A DNA stretch of 64,000 nucleotides from Pseudomonas sp. MYb60 (GTDB lineage Bacteria; Pseudomonadota; Gammaproteobacteria; Pseudomonadales; Pseudomonadaceae), in contig NZ_PCOZ01000004.1 of the NCBI RefSeq assembly GCF_002979555.1, forward strand, positions 248,001 to 312,000, in the 5' to 3' direction. The notes under the pieces were generated by a model, which searched no databases, was not told the origin of the DNA, and was given only the letters and a program-made list of their open reading frames with translations. Positions within the stretch are counted from its first letter, which is position 1. Every line of letters begins with the position of its first letter. The position numbers were made by a program, and so were the translations under genes. Shown piece after piece: positions 15,931 through 25,419 of the stretch.

Positions 15931-16539
15931 ATGCCTCACGCCGAGCTTTCCATCGCCAGCGCTCCCGCCCTGACGGCCGTTCTGTTCGGCCTGAGTGGCT
16001 GCCTGGTGGACTTTGGTTCCCGGGCGCGCACCGATTCGCCATCCTTGGAAGCCCTGGCCACCCCAGGCGCCCTGAACATCCTGCGCAGCCTCAAGGAACA
16101 AGGCGTGCCCTGCGCCTGGCTGGAAGAACTCCCCAGCACAGTCACTACGCCACTGGCCGCCGTATTGCCGGGCTGGCTGAAGGCTGCATCGCCCTCCTCC
16201 ATCCGCTGGCCGGCGCCCCACGCGTGCTGGCAAGCCTTGATGGAGCTGAACATCGAGCGCCTGGAAGGCTGCGTGCTGGTCAGCGGGGAACCGCGCCTGC
16301 TGCAATCGGGACTCAACGCCGGCCTCTGGACCATCGGCCTGGCCTCATGCGGCTCGTTGTGCGGCCTGGCACCCGAACAATGGCAAGCACTGAGCGGGCC
16401 AGAGCGCGAACGCAAGCGCGCCAAGGCCACGGTGGCGCTGTACAGCCTGGGCGTCCACTCGGTGATCGACCATCTCGGCGAACTCGGTACCTGCCTCGCC
16501 GATATCCGCCTGCGCCAGCTCAAGGGCGAGAAGCCCTGA
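15931..16539 (+). CDS. Phosphonatase-like HAD-fold protein, probably catalytically inactive
   Basis: Resembles the N-terminal core of phosphonoacetaldehyde hydrolase (PhnX): AVLFGLSGCLVDFGSRA (16-32) aligns with the PhnX motif around DWAGTxVDFG. The nucleophilic Asp is Gly20 and the following Thr is Cys24, while the second Asp (27) is kept. At 202 residues it is shorter than PhnX (about 270). Without the nucleophile it should not hydrolyse phosphonates; a binding or regulatory role is more likely. The P. aeruginosa counterpart sits in the same place near queF, so the gene is conserved despite the loss. Confidence 0.7.
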   Translation: MPHAELSIASAPALTAVLFGLSGCLVDFGSRARTDSPSLEALATPGALNILRSLKEQGVPCAWLEELPSTVTTPLAAVLPGWLKAASPSSIRWPAPHACWQALMELNIERLEGCVLVSGEPRLLQSGLNAGLWTIGLASCGSLCGLAPEQWQALSGPERERKRAKATVALYSLGVHSVIDHLGELGTCLADIRLRQLKGEKP

Positions 16540-16649
16540 TCGAGATCATGCACAGTCGGCGCCGGTGGATTAATCTACAGGTCAGCCCGTAGACCTTTCA
16601 CGGCGCGCCGTGGTCTATGCCAGTGCCTATCGATAAAAGGAAACACGTC

Positions 16650-16916
16650 ATGCCTGATCGCAAAAAACTGGAAGAACAGGTCGAGATCCTGCGCGGGCAG
16701 TTGGAACAGGAACCGCCGCTGTCGGAAGAAAAACGTTCAGCACTGGAAGCCTTGATTGCCAAGTTCGAACTGCAACTTGAACTGGAACCGGCCACCCAGA
16801 CGCCCAGTATTTCCGACGATGTGAATCAAGCGGCCATCGAGTTTGACGCCGAACACCCGGTGATTTCCGGGACCTTGCGCAATATCATGATCACCCTGGG
16901 CAATATCGGGATCTGA
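16650..16916 (+). CDS. DUF4404 family protein, 88 aa
   Basis: Starts MPDRKKLEEQVEILRGQLEQEPPLSEEKRSALEALIAKFELQLELE; the first 60 residues are predominantly coiled coil. The C-terminal part (NQAAIEFDAEHPVISGTLRNIMITLGNIGI) ends with the typical family tail. AAAAGG lies before the ATG; the longer frame from 16617 is rejected. Small cytoplasmic protein of unknown function, conserved beside queF in Pseudomonas. Confidence 0.8.
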   Translation: MPDRKKLEEQVEILRGQLEQEPPLSEEKRSALEALIAKFELQLELEPATQTPSISDDVNQAAIEFDAEHPVISGTLRNIMITLGNIGI

Positions 16917-16943
16917 TCTGCCCGTCAGCCAAGCGCAGATCAA

Positions 16944-16976
16944 AATGTGGGAGGGGGCTTGCCCCCTCCCACATTG
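16944..16976. repeat. REP hairpin
   Basis: AATGTGGGAGGGGGC, TT, GCCCCCTCCCACATT: a near-perfect palindrome in the gap between the DUF4404 gene and the convergent queF. Confidence 0.9.
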
Positions 16977-16989
16977 GTTTGTATGAAGA

Positions 16990-17820
16990 CTATTGGCGGG
17001 CCAGGCGCACGTTCTGGAACGCCATATCCTCAGTACTGCGATACGGGTTGATATCCAACCCGCCACGCCGTACATACCGTGCATACACCGTCAATTTCTC
17101 CGGTTTCAGCAAGCGCTGCAGGTCGAGGAAGATGCGCTCCACGCACTGCTCATGAAAGTCCGAATGCTGGCGGAAGCTCACGATGTATTCCAGCAGGCTC
17201 GCGTGTTCCAGCGCCGACCCGCGGTACTCCACCACCACGCTGCCCCAGTCCGGCTGGCTGGTCACCGGGCAGTTGGATTTGAGCAGGTGGCTGTGCACGC
17301 TCTCTTCCAGGATGCGCGAGTCGTCGCAACGCAACAGCTCCGGGCGCGGATGCTCGTAGTTGCTGACGCTGATATCCACGTCATCGATGCACACGCCCGG
17401 CAACGCCATCACGCCCTCGGCCTCGATGTCGGCCAGACTGCGGATGCGCACGCCCACAGGCTTGCCGGCAGCGGCACTCAGGTCGGTGCGCAGGGTCGCT
17501 TCCAGGCTCGACGTGTCGGCAAACGCGGTCTGGTTCAGCGAGTTGAGATACAGCTTGAAGGACTTGGATTCGATGATGTTCGGCGACTCGGCCGGAATGC
17601 TGAACTCACCGATGGCCACCACCGGCTTGCCCGAGGGCAGCAACCACGACAGTTCGAAGCAGTTCCAGAAGTCCACACCCTTGTACGGCAGGGTCTCGGC
17701 GCTCAGGCCCAGCTCGGCCCACTTGGCGGCACGTGGAATCGGGAACAGCAACGAAGGGGTGTAGGTGGAGATGTATTCACTGGACTTGCCCAGCGGCGAA
17801 TGTTCGGCTGCGGGATGCAT
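16990..17820 (-). CDS. queF: NADPH-dependent 7-cyano-7-deazaguanine reductase QueF
   Basis: Reduces preQ0 to preQ1 in queuosine biosynthesis. The 276-residue length is that of the bimodular E. coli-type enzyme. [12 protein letters not shown] (NADPH-binding QueF motif) and [13 protein letters not shown] (the catalytic Cys that forms the thioimide) are both present, and [16 protein letters not shown] completes the C-terminal module. The 61-base gap to the upstream cupredoxin gene, on the same strand, could allow read-through. Confidence 0.96.
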   Translation of the reverse strand: MHPAAEHSPLGKSSEYISTYTPSLLFPIPRAAKWAELGLSAETLPYKGVDFWNCFELSWLLPSGKPVVAIGEFSIPAESPNIIESKSFKLYLNSLNQTAFADTSSLEATLRTDLSAAAGKPVGVRIRSLADIEAEGVMALPGVCIDDVDISVSNYEHPRPELLRCDDSRILEESVHSHLLKSNCPVTSQPDWGSVVVEYRGSALEHASLLEYIVSFRQHSDFHEQCVERIFLDLQRLLKPEKLTVYARYVRRGGLDINPYRSTEDMAFQNVRLARQ

Positions 17821-17881
17821 GGCGGAAACCTGGCTAAATAAACGCCGCCATTCTATCAGCCTTTGCCCCCGCCTTTGCTGC

Positions 17882-18394
17882 CTACTCGACGTTCAGCGTG
17901 CCGACCATGCCTGCCTGGTAATGCCCGGGCAGGTTGCAGGCAAACTCCAGGCCGGTGGTCTTGGTGAAAGTCCAGGTCAATTCAGCCGTCTTGCCGGGCT
18001 CGACCAACACGCTGTTGGGATCATCATGTTTCATGGCGCCATGGCCCATGGCGCTGTGGTCCATCTTGCCCATGCCGGTGGCGGTGAGCATGCCGCTGGC
18101 CTGCATCTGCAGCATTTCCTTCTGGTGCTCGGCGTGCATCGCCGCATCGCCCAAGTTGAATTCGTGCAACAACCGGCCTTTGTTGACCAGCACAAAGCGC
18201 ACGGTCTCACCGGCCTTGACGTCCAGCGATGTCGGCGCAAAGGCAATGTCCTGCAGCGTTACTTCCACGGTGCGGGTGGCCTTGTCCGCCGACGCCGGGT
18301 GACCAAAGGCATAGTCATGCGTCGCGTCCGCCATCGCACCAACGCTCGCCACCAACAGGCAGCCCGCCAACAACAGGGGTGTACGCAATGCCAT
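17882..18394 (-). CDS. Periplasmic cupredoxin-domain copper-binding protein, 170 aa
   Basis: A signal peptide ([22 protein letters not shown]) precedes a plastocyanin-like domain. Type 1 copper ligands can be read as His in LLHEFNLG and the C-terminal cluster [13 protein letters not shown] (Cys, His, Met). The middle holds a Met/His-rich insert ([13 protein letters not shown]...[18 protein letters not shown]) suited to binding additional copper. The start at 18394 gives a good signal peptide; the longer frame is rejected. It is divergent from copRS with a CopR-type box between, so it is likely induced by copper and serves in periplasmic copper handling. Confidence 0.88.
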   Translation of the reverse strand: MALRTPLLLAGCLLVASVGAMADATHDYAFGHPASADKATRTVEVTLQDIAFAPTSLDVKAGETVRFVLVNKGRLLHEFNLGDAAMHAEHQKEMLQMQASGMLTATGMGKMDHSAMGHGAMKHDDPNSVLVEPGKTAELTWTFTKTTGLEFACNLPGHYQAGMVGTLNVE

Positions 18395-18471
18395 TTCCAC
18401 TCTCCAAAAATCTGTAATTCGCTCTGACAGCACACTAAGATGACGCCGCTGCCAGCCAGCTGACTGCTAGA

Positions 18472-18485
18472 TTACAACTTTGTCA
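18472..18485. promoter_or_regulatory. CopR/CusR-type copper box
   Basis: TTACAA-CT-TTGTCA differs at one base from the perfect palindrome TGACAA-N2-TTGTCA that is the core of CusR-type boxes. It lies 65 bp before copR and 77 bp before the divergent cupredoxin gene, and so could serve both promoters. Confidence 0.6.
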
Positions 18486-18550
18486 GGTTGCGCCCTCCCC
18501 CTTGAACCCACGGTATAAAGCCCGTTACGCAACATCACCCCGAGCGCCCC

Positions 18551-19231
18551 ATGAAACTGCTGATCGTCGAAGACCAACCGAAAACCGGCCAGTACCTGCG
18601 CCAAGGCCTGGCCGAGGCGGGCTTTACCACCGAGCTGGTGGCCGATGGCACCAGCGGCCAGCACCTGGCCCTGACCGGCGACTACGACCTGCTGATCCTC
18701 GACGTGATGCTGCCGGGCCGCGATGGCTGGCAGATCCTGCAGGCCGTGCGCAGCGCTGGCCTCGAGACTCCAGTGCTGTTCCTCACGGCCCGTGATGCGG
18801 TGGAAGACCGCGTCCACGGGCTGGAACTGGGCGCCGACGACTACCTGGTCAAGCCGTTCGCCTTTTCCGAACTGCTGGCGCGAGTGCGCAGCCTGTTGCG
18901 CCGTGGCAGCAGCACGCCGCAGGAAACCGCACTGCAATTGGCCGACCTGCGCCTGGACCTGATCCGCCGCCGCGTAGAACGGGACGGCCAGCGCATCGAC
19001 CTGACCGCCAAGGAATTCTCCCTGCTGGAACTATTTTTGCGCCGTCAGGGTGAAGTGCTGCCCAAATCACTGATCGCCTCCCAGGTCTGGGACATGAACT
19101 TCGACAGCGACACCAACATCATCGAAGTGGCGATCCGCCGGCTGCGTCTGAAAGTCGACGACCCTTTCCCCAACAAACTCATTCACACCGTGCGCGGCAT
19201 GGGTTACGTGCTGGAGGAACGATGCAGCTGA
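18551..19231 (+). CDS. copR: Copper-responsive response regulator CopR
   Basis: OmpR-family regulator. The receiver ([20 protein letters not shown], phospho-Asp in [14 protein letters not shown], Lys in [16 protein letters not shown]) is followed by a winged-helix domain ([49 protein letters not shown]) typical of the CopR/CusR/IrlR heavy-metal group. It overlaps copS by 10 bases. Autoregulation through the box at 18472 is likely. Confidence 0.93.
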   Translation: MKLLIVEDQPKTGQYLRQGLAEAGFTTELVADGTSGQHLALTGDYDLLILDVMLPGRDGWQILQAVRSAGLETPVLFLTARDAVEDRVHGLELGADDYLVKPFAFSELLARVRSLLRRGSSTPQETALQLADLRLDLIRRRVERDGQRIDLTAKEFSLLELFLRRQGEVLPKSLIASQVWDMNFDSDTNIIEVAIRRLRLKVDDPFPNKLIHTVRGMGYVLEERCS

Positions 19232-20574
19232 GTCAGCGCCTGTCCCTGACCAGCCGCCTGGCGCTACTGTTCGCCGCCTGCACCGCGGTGGTGTCGCTGC
19301 TGGCCGGCGTACTGTTCAACCGCGCCAGCGAGGCGCACTTCGTTGAGCTGGACCAGCAGCAACTCGACGGCCAACTGATGGCGCTGCGCAGCACCTTGCA
19401 AGGCGTGGATACGCCACAACTGTTCGCCCAGCGCGAAGCGCAACTGCGCGCCGAACTCAGCCGCCAGCCTGACCTGACGCTGCGCATCACCGCAGGCGGC
19501 CAGCGCTGGCTGGATGGCGCGCCCGGCATCGCTCTGCCGGAGTCGCCCGGCCTGCACAGCCTGCAAAACGCCGGTACCGCGTACCGCGTGTTTAACGCCC
19601 CGTTGAGCGCGGGTCGGCCAGACTCGCCGCAGCTGAGCCTGATGCTCGACATCACCCATCACCAACACTTCCTGCAACGCATGCAGCGCCTGATCTGGCT
19701 GACCGTCGGCCTCTCGGCCCTGGCCACCGCACTCCTCGGTGCGTGGGCCGCGCGCAGCGGGTTGCGACCGTTGCGGCGCATGGGCGAAGTGGCCGCCGGC
19801 GTCTCAGCCCACTCCCTGACCCAGCGCCTGCCCCACGAACAGATGCCGGCTGAACTGGCGGAGTTGGCCCAGGCCTTCAACGCCATGCTCGGCCGCCTGG
19901 ACGATGCATTCCAGCGCCTCTCGGCGTTTTCCGCCGATATCGCCCATGAATTGCGCACGCCACTGTCGAACCTGCTGACCCACACTCAGGTGATCCTCAC
20001 CCAACCTCGCCCGCTGGAGGACTACCGGGAGGCACTGCACAGCAACCTTGAAGAACTGCAATGGATGGCGCAGTTGGTCAACGACATGTTGTACCTGGCC
20101 AAAGCCGATCATGGCTTGCTGGTGCCCAAGCGCGAGACGCTTGCTCTGGCCGATGAAGTGGATGCGTTGCTGGAGTTTTTTGCGTTGCTGGCTGAGGACG
20201 CACAGGTCCGCCTAGTGCGCGAAGGCACCGCCCACACGATGGGTGATCGCGGCATGTTGCGTCGGGCCTTGTCGAACTTGCTGGATAACGCGCTGCGGTT
20301 CACGCCAGCGGGCGGCGAAGTGCGGGTACGGATGACGGAAGGCGTAAGGTTGACGGTTGAGAACACCGGTGACGGCATCCCACCGGAGTTGTTACCGAAG
20401 TTGTTTGACCGCTTCTATCGAGCGGATCCCGCGCGGCATGAGGGCAGCAGCGAGCATGCGGGGCTGGGGTTGGCAATTACCCAGTCGATTGTGCGAGCAC
20501 ATGGGGGGAGGATTTTTTGTGAGTCCGAGGCTAACTGGACAAGGTTTGTGATTGAGTTACCCAAGGGACATTGA
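19222..20574 (+). CDS. copS: Copper sensor histidine kinase CopS
   Basis: Heavy-metal sensor kinase of the CusS/CopS family. Two membrane segments (about 12-30 and 155-175) bracket a periplasmic sensor of roughly 125 residues. A HAMP domain, the H-box [19 protein letters not shown], the N-box [12 protein letters not shown] and the G-boxes [12 protein letters not shown] and [14 protein letters not shown] follow. The ATG lies inside the last codons of copR, so translation is coupled. Confidence 0.93.
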   Translation: MQLSQRLSLTSRLALLFAACTAVVSLLAGVLFNRASEAHFVELDQQQLDGQLMALRSTLQGVDTPQLFAQREAQLRAELSRQPDLTLRITAGGQRWLDGAPGIALPESPGLHSLQNAGTAYRVFNAPLSAGRPDSPQLSLMLDITHHQHFLQRMQRLIWLTVGLSALATALLGAWAARSGLRPLRRMGEVAAGVSAHSLTQRLPHEQMPAELAELAQAFNAMLGRLDDAFQRLSAFSADIAHELRTPLSNLLTHTQVILTQPRPLEDYREALHSNLEELQWMAQLVNDMLYLAKADHGLLVPKRETLALADEVDALLEFFALLAEDAQVRLVREGTAHTMGDRGMLRRALSNLLDNALRFTPAGGEVRVRMTEGVRLTVENTGDGIPPELLPKLFDRFYRADPARHEGSSEHAGLGLAITQSIVRAHGGRIFCESEANWTRFVIELPKGH

Positions 20575-20644
20575 TGCACGCCGTACCGGCCCTATCAGGG
20601 GCCTCCCACAAGTGACCGAGTCCGTTCAGGACTGATGCGGTCAA

Positions 20645-20667
20645 TTGTGGGAGGGGGCTTGCCCCCG
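20645..20667. repeat. REP hairpin (half)
   Basis: TTGTGGGAGGGGGCTTGCCCCCG matches the REP family, with the distal arm truncated, between copS and the convergent lolE. Confidence 0.75.
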
Positions 20668-20683
20668 ATAGCGGTCTAGAGAC

Positions 20684-21928
20684 TCACGAATATCTCAGGG
20701 CATGCGCCGGCTCGATCTTCGCCGCCCGATACGCCGGATAGAGCGTGGCCAAAAAGCTCAACACAAACCCGGCCGTGCAAATCAGCAGCACATCCCCACC
20801 TTGCAGCTCCGACGGCAGGTTGCTGACAAAGTACACATCCGAACTGAAGATATGCTGCCCGGTCACCCGCTCGACCCAGCCCACCAGCTCACTCACGTTC
20901 AACGCCGCAATCACGCCCAGTACGCCGCCGATCAAGGTGCCAACGATACCGATCACCGTACCCTGCACCATGAAAATCGCCATGATCTGGCGTGGCGTAG
21001 CGCCGATGGTCCGCAGGATCGCGATGTCCGCGCCCTTGTCGTTCACCACCATGATCAGGGTGGCGATGATGTTGAACGCGGCCACGGCAACGATCATCAG
21101 CAGCAACAGGCCGATCATGGTCTTTTCCATTTTCATCGCGCTGAACAGGCTGCCCTGGGTGTGGGTCCAGTCGTCAGCCTTGTAGGCCGCGCCGAGGCTG
21201 GCGGCGATATCCGCCGAGACCTTGGGCGCTGCATACAGGTCTTTCACCGCCAGGCGCACACTCTGCACCTGGTTCGGCTGCCAGTGCTGGATCTCTGCAG
21301 CGTCGGCCATGTGGATCAGGGCCATGGAGCCGTCCAGCTCGGCGCCGACCTTGAAGATGCCGACCACGTTCAAGCGCTGCATGCGCGGCGTGATGCCACC
21401 CGGCGCCGTGCTGATTTCCGGCACGATCAGGGTCAGCTTGTCGCCCACGTTCAAGCGAAAACGCCGGGCAGTGATCTCACCGACCACCACGCCGAACTCG
21501 CCGGGTTTCAAATCTTCCAGTTTGCCCCGCACGATGTGCTGGGCCACGATCGACACCTTGCCTTCCTGGGCCGGGTCGACACCGCTGATCTCGATCGGCT
21601 GCATCGCGCCTTTGTAGGAGAACATGCCGTCCATTTGCGTGAAAGGTACGGCGGCGGTCACTTGCGGATTCTTCATCGCGGCGGCGGCTACCGGCTGCCA
21701 GTCGTCGATCGGGTTCACGCCGACGATGGTCGCGTGGGGCACCATGCCGAGGATGCGCGAGCTCATTTCGCGCTGAAAGCCGTTCATCACCGACAGCACC
21801 ACGATCATCGCCAGCACGCCCAGGGCGAGGCCGATCATCGAGGTCATCGAGATAAACGAAACAAAACGGTTGCGGCGCTTGGCGCGGGTATAGCGCGTGC
21901 CGATGAAAATCGATAACGGTCTGAACAT
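20684..21928 (-). CDS. lolE: Lipoprotein-releasing ABC transporter permease LolE
   Basis: Inner-membrane permease of the LolCDE complex, which extracts outer-membrane lipoproteins and hands them to Lol[52 protein letters not shown] is the family N-terminus with the first membrane helix; a large periplasmic domain and three C-terminal helices follow. It closely resembles the upstream permease (lolC), as expected. It is separated from lolD by a short gap that contains a terminator-like hairpin. LolE versus LolC is assigned by order (C, D, E). Confidence 0.92.
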   Translation of the reverse strand: MFRPLSIFIGTRYTRAKRRNRFVSFISMTSMIGLALGVLAMIVVLSVMNGFQREMSSRILGMVPHATIVGVNPIDDWQPVAAAAMKNPQVTAAVPFTQMDGMFSYKGAMQPIEISGVDPAQEGKVSIVAQHIVRGKLEDLKPGEFGVVVGEITARRFRLNVGDKLTLIVPEISTAPGGITPRMQRLNVVGIFKVGAELDGSMALIHMADAAEIQHWQPNQVQSVRLAVKDLYAAPKVSADIAASLGAAYKADDWTHTQGSLFSAMKMEKTMIGLLLLMIVAVAAFNIIATLIMVVNDKGADIAILRTIGATPRQIMAIFMVQGTVIGIVGTLIGGVLGVIAALNVSELVGWVERVTGQHIFSSDVYFVSNLPSELQGGDVLLICTAGFVLSFLATLYPAYRAAKIEPAHALRYS

Positions 21929-21951
21929 TCGCGGGCACCGTTGGAAAAATG

Positions 21952-21980
21952 AAAAAGCCCGACACCTGGAGCGCCGGGCT
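21952..21980 (-). terminator. Terminator-like hairpin between lolD and lolE
   Basis: On the minus strand, AGCCCG and CGGGCT pair with a partly paired interior and are followed by TTTTT. It lies inside the operon, between lolD and lolE, so it may reduce lolE expression. Confidence 0.7.
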
Positions 21981-21989
21981 TGAAACAGG

Positions 21990-22673
21990 TCAGATGGCGA
22001 CCAGATGACCTTCCTGCAAATGCAGCACGCGGTCCATCTGGCGGGCCATGCTCATGTCATGGGTCACCACCAGGAACGCGGTGCGCATCTGGGTGCTCAG
22101 CTCCAGCATCAGGTCCTTGATGCCTTGGGCGGTGTGGGAGTCGAGGTTGCCGGTAGGCTCGTCGAGCATCACCAGCCCCGGGTTGTTCACCAGGGCACGA
22201 GCGATGGCCACACGCTGGCGCTCGCCGCCGGACAGTTCCGCCGGTTTGTGCTCCAGGCGATGGCCGAGGCCGACGCGCTCCAGCAGGGCCTGGGCCCGCT
22301 GGCGGGCTTCCGGGATCGCGGTCTTGCCGATCAGCAGCGGCATGCACACGTTTTCCAGGGCGGTGAATTCCGGCAGCAGGTGGTGGAACTGGTACACAAA
22401 GCCGAGGGAACGGTTGCGCAACTGGCCACGGGCCTTTTCACCCAGCGCCGACAGTTCTTCGCCAGCCAGCCAGACGCTGCCCTGGGACGGCGTATCCAGA
22501 CCGCCCAGCAGATTCAGCAAGGTACTCTTGCCAGAACCGGAACTGCCGACAATCGCCACGCGCTCGCCCGGATGCAGCTCCAGTTGCAGGTTGGACAACA
22601 CCACCACCGATTCCGGGCCTTCCTCGTAGGATTTGCCCAGGTTGCGGCAGCTCAAGATTGCTTTTTCACTCAT
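21990..22673 (-). CDS. lolD: Lipoprotein-releasing ABC transporter ATPase LolD
   Basis: ATPase of LolCDE. Walker [17 protein letters not shown], the Q-loop [18 protein letters not shown], the LolD/MacB-type signature [15 protein letters not shown], Walker [13 protein letters not shown] and the H-loop VVTHD are all present. The start [17 protein letters not shown] is preferred; an in-frame ATG at 22688 would overlap the stop of lolC. The gene begins 7 bases after lolC. Confidence 0.95.
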   Translation of the reverse strand: MSEKAILSCRNLGKSYEEGPESVVVLSNLQLELHPGERVAIVGSSGSGKSTLLNLLGGLDTPSQGSVWLAGEELSALGEKARGQLRNRSLGFVYQFHHLLPEFTALENVCMPLLIGKTAIPEARQRAQALLERVGLGHRLEHKPAELSGGERQRVAIARALVNNPGLVMLDEPTGNLDSHTAQGIKDLMLELSTQMRTAFLVVTHDMSMARQMDRVLHLQEGHLVAI

Positions 22674-22680
22674 GCCCGAT

Positions 22681-23931
22681 TCACTCATAACGTAGGGCCT
22701 GTGCTGGCTGGGTACGTGCCGCGCGCCAGGCTGGATACAGGGTGGCAAGGAAACTCAGGACCAACGCAGCGCCGCCCACCATCAACACGTCCTGGGCCTG
22801 AACCTGGGACGGCAAGTAATCGATGAAGTAAACGTCGGCGTTGAGGAATTTGTGCCCGATCAGGGTCTCGAGGCCGGCAATGGCGGCACTCACGTTCAAC
22901 GCAGCCAGAATCCCCACGGCGGTGCCGATCAAGGTGCCGACCACGCCGATCACGGTGCCCTGCACCATGAAGATCGCCATGATCTGCCCCGGCGTGGCGC
23001 CCAAGGTCCGCAGGATGGCGATATCACCCTTCTTGTCGTTCACCACCATCACCAGCGTGGAGATGATGTTGAACGCGGCCACGGCGACGATCAGCAGCAA
23101 CAGCAGGCCGATCATGGCTTTTTCCATGCGGATGGCCTGGTACAGGTTGCCGTGGGTACGGGTCCAGTCGCGGGCGTAGTACTGGCTTTCACCCAGGTGC
23201 TGGGCGATGTCCCACGCGGCGCGCGGGGCGTCGAACAGGTCGGCAAACTTGAGGCGCAGGCCCTGCACCTGGTCGGGCTGCCAGCGGTGCAGGCGGGCCA
23301 GGTCGGTGAGGTTGGTCAGGCCGAGGTAGCCGTCGATCTCGCCGGCGCCGACGTGGAACGTGCCCACCACCGTAAAGCGCTTCATGCGTGGAAACATGCC
23401 CGCCGGGGTCACGGTGACTTCCGGTGCGACGAAGGTCAGCTTGTCGCCAAGGCCCACGCCGAGCTTGGCCGCGGCCTTGTCGCCGATCACGATGCCGAAC
23501 TCGCCGGGCGCCAGGTCATCGATTTTGCCTTGCAGCATGAATTTGTCGATGATCGAGACGTTGCGTTCCTGGGCCGGATCGATGGCATTGAGCAGGATTT
23601 TCTGCACCTTGCCGTTGTTGGTCAGCAGCCCCTGCATCTGGGTGAATGGCGCAACCGCCAGTACCTTGGGGTTCTGCTTGACCTTGTCGGCCAGGCCTTG
23701 CCAGTCGCTGATGGGGGCATCGCCCTCGATGGTCGCGTGGGGCACCATGCCCAGCACGCGGGTACGCATCTCATGATCGAAACCGTTCATCACCGACAAC
23801 ACCACGATCATCACGACCACGCCCAAGGCGAGCCCGATCATCGACGTCAGGGAAATGAACGACACAAAATGATTGCGACGCTTTGCACGGGTATAACGCG
23901 TGCCGATAAATACGAAGAGAGGTCTGAACAT
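22681..23931 (-). CDS. lolC: Lipoprotein-releasing ABC transporter permease LolC
   Basis: First gene of the lolCDE operon. [51 protein letters not shown] is almost the same as the lolE start, then a MacB-like periplasmic domain and three membrane helices ([56 protein letters not shown]). It works as a heterodimer with LolE. Divergent from the PilZ gene, sharing a 94-base promoter region. Confidence 0.92.
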   Translation of the reverse strand: MFRPLFVFIGTRYTRAKRRNHFVSFISLTSMIGLALGVVVMIVVLSVMNGFDHEMRTRVLGMVPHATIEGDAPISDWQGLADKVKQNPKVLAVAPFTQMQGLLTNNGKVQKILLNAIDPAQERNVSIIDKFMLQGKIDDLAPGEFGIVIGDKAAAKLGVGLGDKLTFVAPEVTVTPAGMFPRMKRFTVVGTFHVGAGEIDGYLGLTNLTDLARLHRWQPDQVQGLRLKFADLFDAPRAAWDIAQHLGESQYYARDWTRTHGNLYQAIRMEKAMIGLLLLLIVAVAAFNIISTLVMVVNDKKGDIAILRTLGATPGQIMAIFMVQGTVIGVVGTLIGTAVGILAALNVSAAIAGLETLIGHKFLNADVYFIDYLPSQVQAQDVLMVGGAALVLSFLATLYPAWRAARTQPAQALRYE

Positions 23932-24025
23932 GTCGGGGCTTGTTCGGAGGAAAAGAAGACGTCCCGGTGGCGGGGTCTGGTAAGCAGCTTTACACTCAGA
24001 CCATTAACGCTACTTGGGGTTCGCC

Positions 24026-24610
24026 ATGTCGACATTAGATGAAGAAGAGCGTCGCGAATACTACCGTATCGATGACATGATCGCACTCCAAATCAAAAGC
24101 CTGTCTGCCCCCGAAGCGGCGAGCAAGGAAGTGTTGCTGGATGATTCGCCGCTGTTCAACCTGCTCAGCGAACTGCACCTCAGCGAATTCGAGGCCCAGC
24201 ACCTGCTGCGTCAGCTCAGCGACAAGGATCGCACCCTCGCGGCCTTCCTCAAGGTCCAGAACAAACGCCTGGATGTACTCAGCCAGATCATGGCGCAAAG
24301 CCTGCGCGATGAGGTCGGCACCCCGCAGCCGGTGATCATTTCCGAAGGCGGCATCGACTTCCAGCACCCTACCCCCCTGGCACCCAACACGCACCTGGCG
24401 ATCAAGCTGGTGCTGATGCCCCAGGCGCTCGGCTTGCTGCTGCGCGCGCGCGTCACCCATTGCGACCCGAAAGGCGACGGCTTTGACGTGGGCACCGAGT
24501 TCGAATCCATGACCGATGCCCAGCGCCAACTGCTGGCCCGCTACATCCTGCAGAAACAAGCCCAGGAACGCCGCCTGGCGCGCGAGCAAAGCGAAGCCCA
24601 AGACATCTGA
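24026..24610 (+). CDS. PilZ-domain protein, 194 aa
   Basis: The N-terminus ERREYYRIDDMIALQIK carries the arginine-rich first PilZ motif, and VIISEGGIDF is the position of the second (D/N-x-S-x-x-G), here with Ile in place of the Asp/Asn. A helical middle part separates the two motifs, and the C-terminal segment (THLAIKLVLMPQALGLLLRARVTHCDPKGDGFDVGTEF) is the PilZ barrel. C-di-GMP binding is plausible but may be weakened by the substitution. Start MSTLDEEE chosen over an upstream in-frame codon. Confidence 0.8.
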   Translation: MSTLDEEERREYYRIDDMIALQIKSLSAPEAASKEVLLDDSPLFNLLSELHLSEFEAQHLLRQLSDKDRTLAAFLKVQNKRLDVLSQIMAQSLRDEVGTPQPVIISEGGIDFQHPTPLAPNTHLAIKLVLMPQALGLLLRARVTHCDPKGDGFDVGTEFESMTDAQRQLLARYILQKQAQERRLAREQSEAQDI

Positions 24611-24654
24611 TTACGCATTCACCCCGCCAGACACCCTGGCGCAAAGGAGCAACT

Positions 24655-25377
24655 GTGACCCTGATCTACGGCCACCGCGGTGCCAAAGGCGAAGCACCGG
24701 AAAACACCCTGACCAGCTTTCAGGAGTGCCTCAAGCACGGCGTGCGCCGCTGCGAACTGGACCTGCACCTGTCCATGGACGGCGAACTGATGGTCATCCA
24801 TGACCCGACGCTCAAACGCACCACTGACCGGCGCGGCAAAGTCGTCGAGTATTCGGCGGCAGACCTGGTCAAGATGGACGCGCGCAAGGGCGGCCCGGGT
24901 TGGGTCAAGCCTTGCCCGATCCCACGCCTGGAAGAGCTGTTCGAACAGTGCGACTTCGATCACTGGCAGTTGGAAGTCAAAAGCGCATCACGCACCCGCG
25001 CGGCAACCACCGTGCTGGCGATTCGCGAGATGGCCGTACGCTTCGGCCTGATGGACAAGGTCACCGTGACTTCAAGTTCGCGGGAAGTGCTCAAGGCAGC
25101 GGTTGAACTCACCCCGGACCTGTCCCGTGGACTGGTGGCCGAGTACGCCTGGCTCGACCCGCTGAAGGTCGCGCAGAACTACGGCTGTGAATACCTGGCG
25201 TTGAACTGGACGTTGTGCACCCCCGAGCGACTGGAAAAAGCCCAGCGCCAGGGTTTGCACGTGTCCGTGTGGACGGTCAACGAACCCGCGCTGATGCGCA
25301 GGCTCGCCGACTTCGGCGTAGATAGCCTGATTACAGACTTTCCCGGTTTGGCCACTGCCACCCTCGGGAATTACTGA
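24655..25377 (+). CDS. Glycerophosphodiester phosphodiesterase
   Basis: GDPD-family TIM barrel that splits glycerophosphodiesters into glycerol-3-phosphate and an alcohol. YGHRGAKGEAPENTLTSFQ holds the catalytic His-Arg and the Glu-Asn metal site; ELDLHLSMDGELMVIHDPTLKRTTD gives the remaining metal ligands and the second His; WTVNEPALMRRLADFGVDSLITDFP is the C-terminal signature. It begins with GTG 7 bases after AAAGGAG. The 240-residue length and lack of a signal peptide indicate a cytoplasmic UgpQ-like enzyme. Confidence 0.93.
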   Translation: MTLIYGHRGAKGEAPENTLTSFQECLKHGVRRCELDLHLSMDGELMVIHDPTLKRTTDRRGKVVEYSAADLVKMDARKGGPGWVKPCPIPRLEELFEQCDFDHWQLEVKSASRTRAATTVLAIREMAVRFGLMDKVTVTSSSREVLKAAVELTPDLSRGLVAEYAWLDPLKVAQNYGCEYLALNWTLCTPERLEKAQRQGLHVSVWTVNEPALMRRLADFGVDSLITDFPGLATATLGNY

Positions 25378-25388
25378 AATCGGTCTCC

Positions 25389-25413
25389 CCGGCCGGCTCA
25401 GGCCACCGGCCGG
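25389..25413. other. Perfect hairpin between convergent genes
   Basis: CCGGCCGG repeated in inverted orientation around a 9-base loop, in the 42-base gap between the phosphodiesterase and sthA genes. No U-run follows, so it may stabilise 3' ends or act as a weak terminator. Confidence 0.5.
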
Positions 25414-25419
25414 AGCCGC

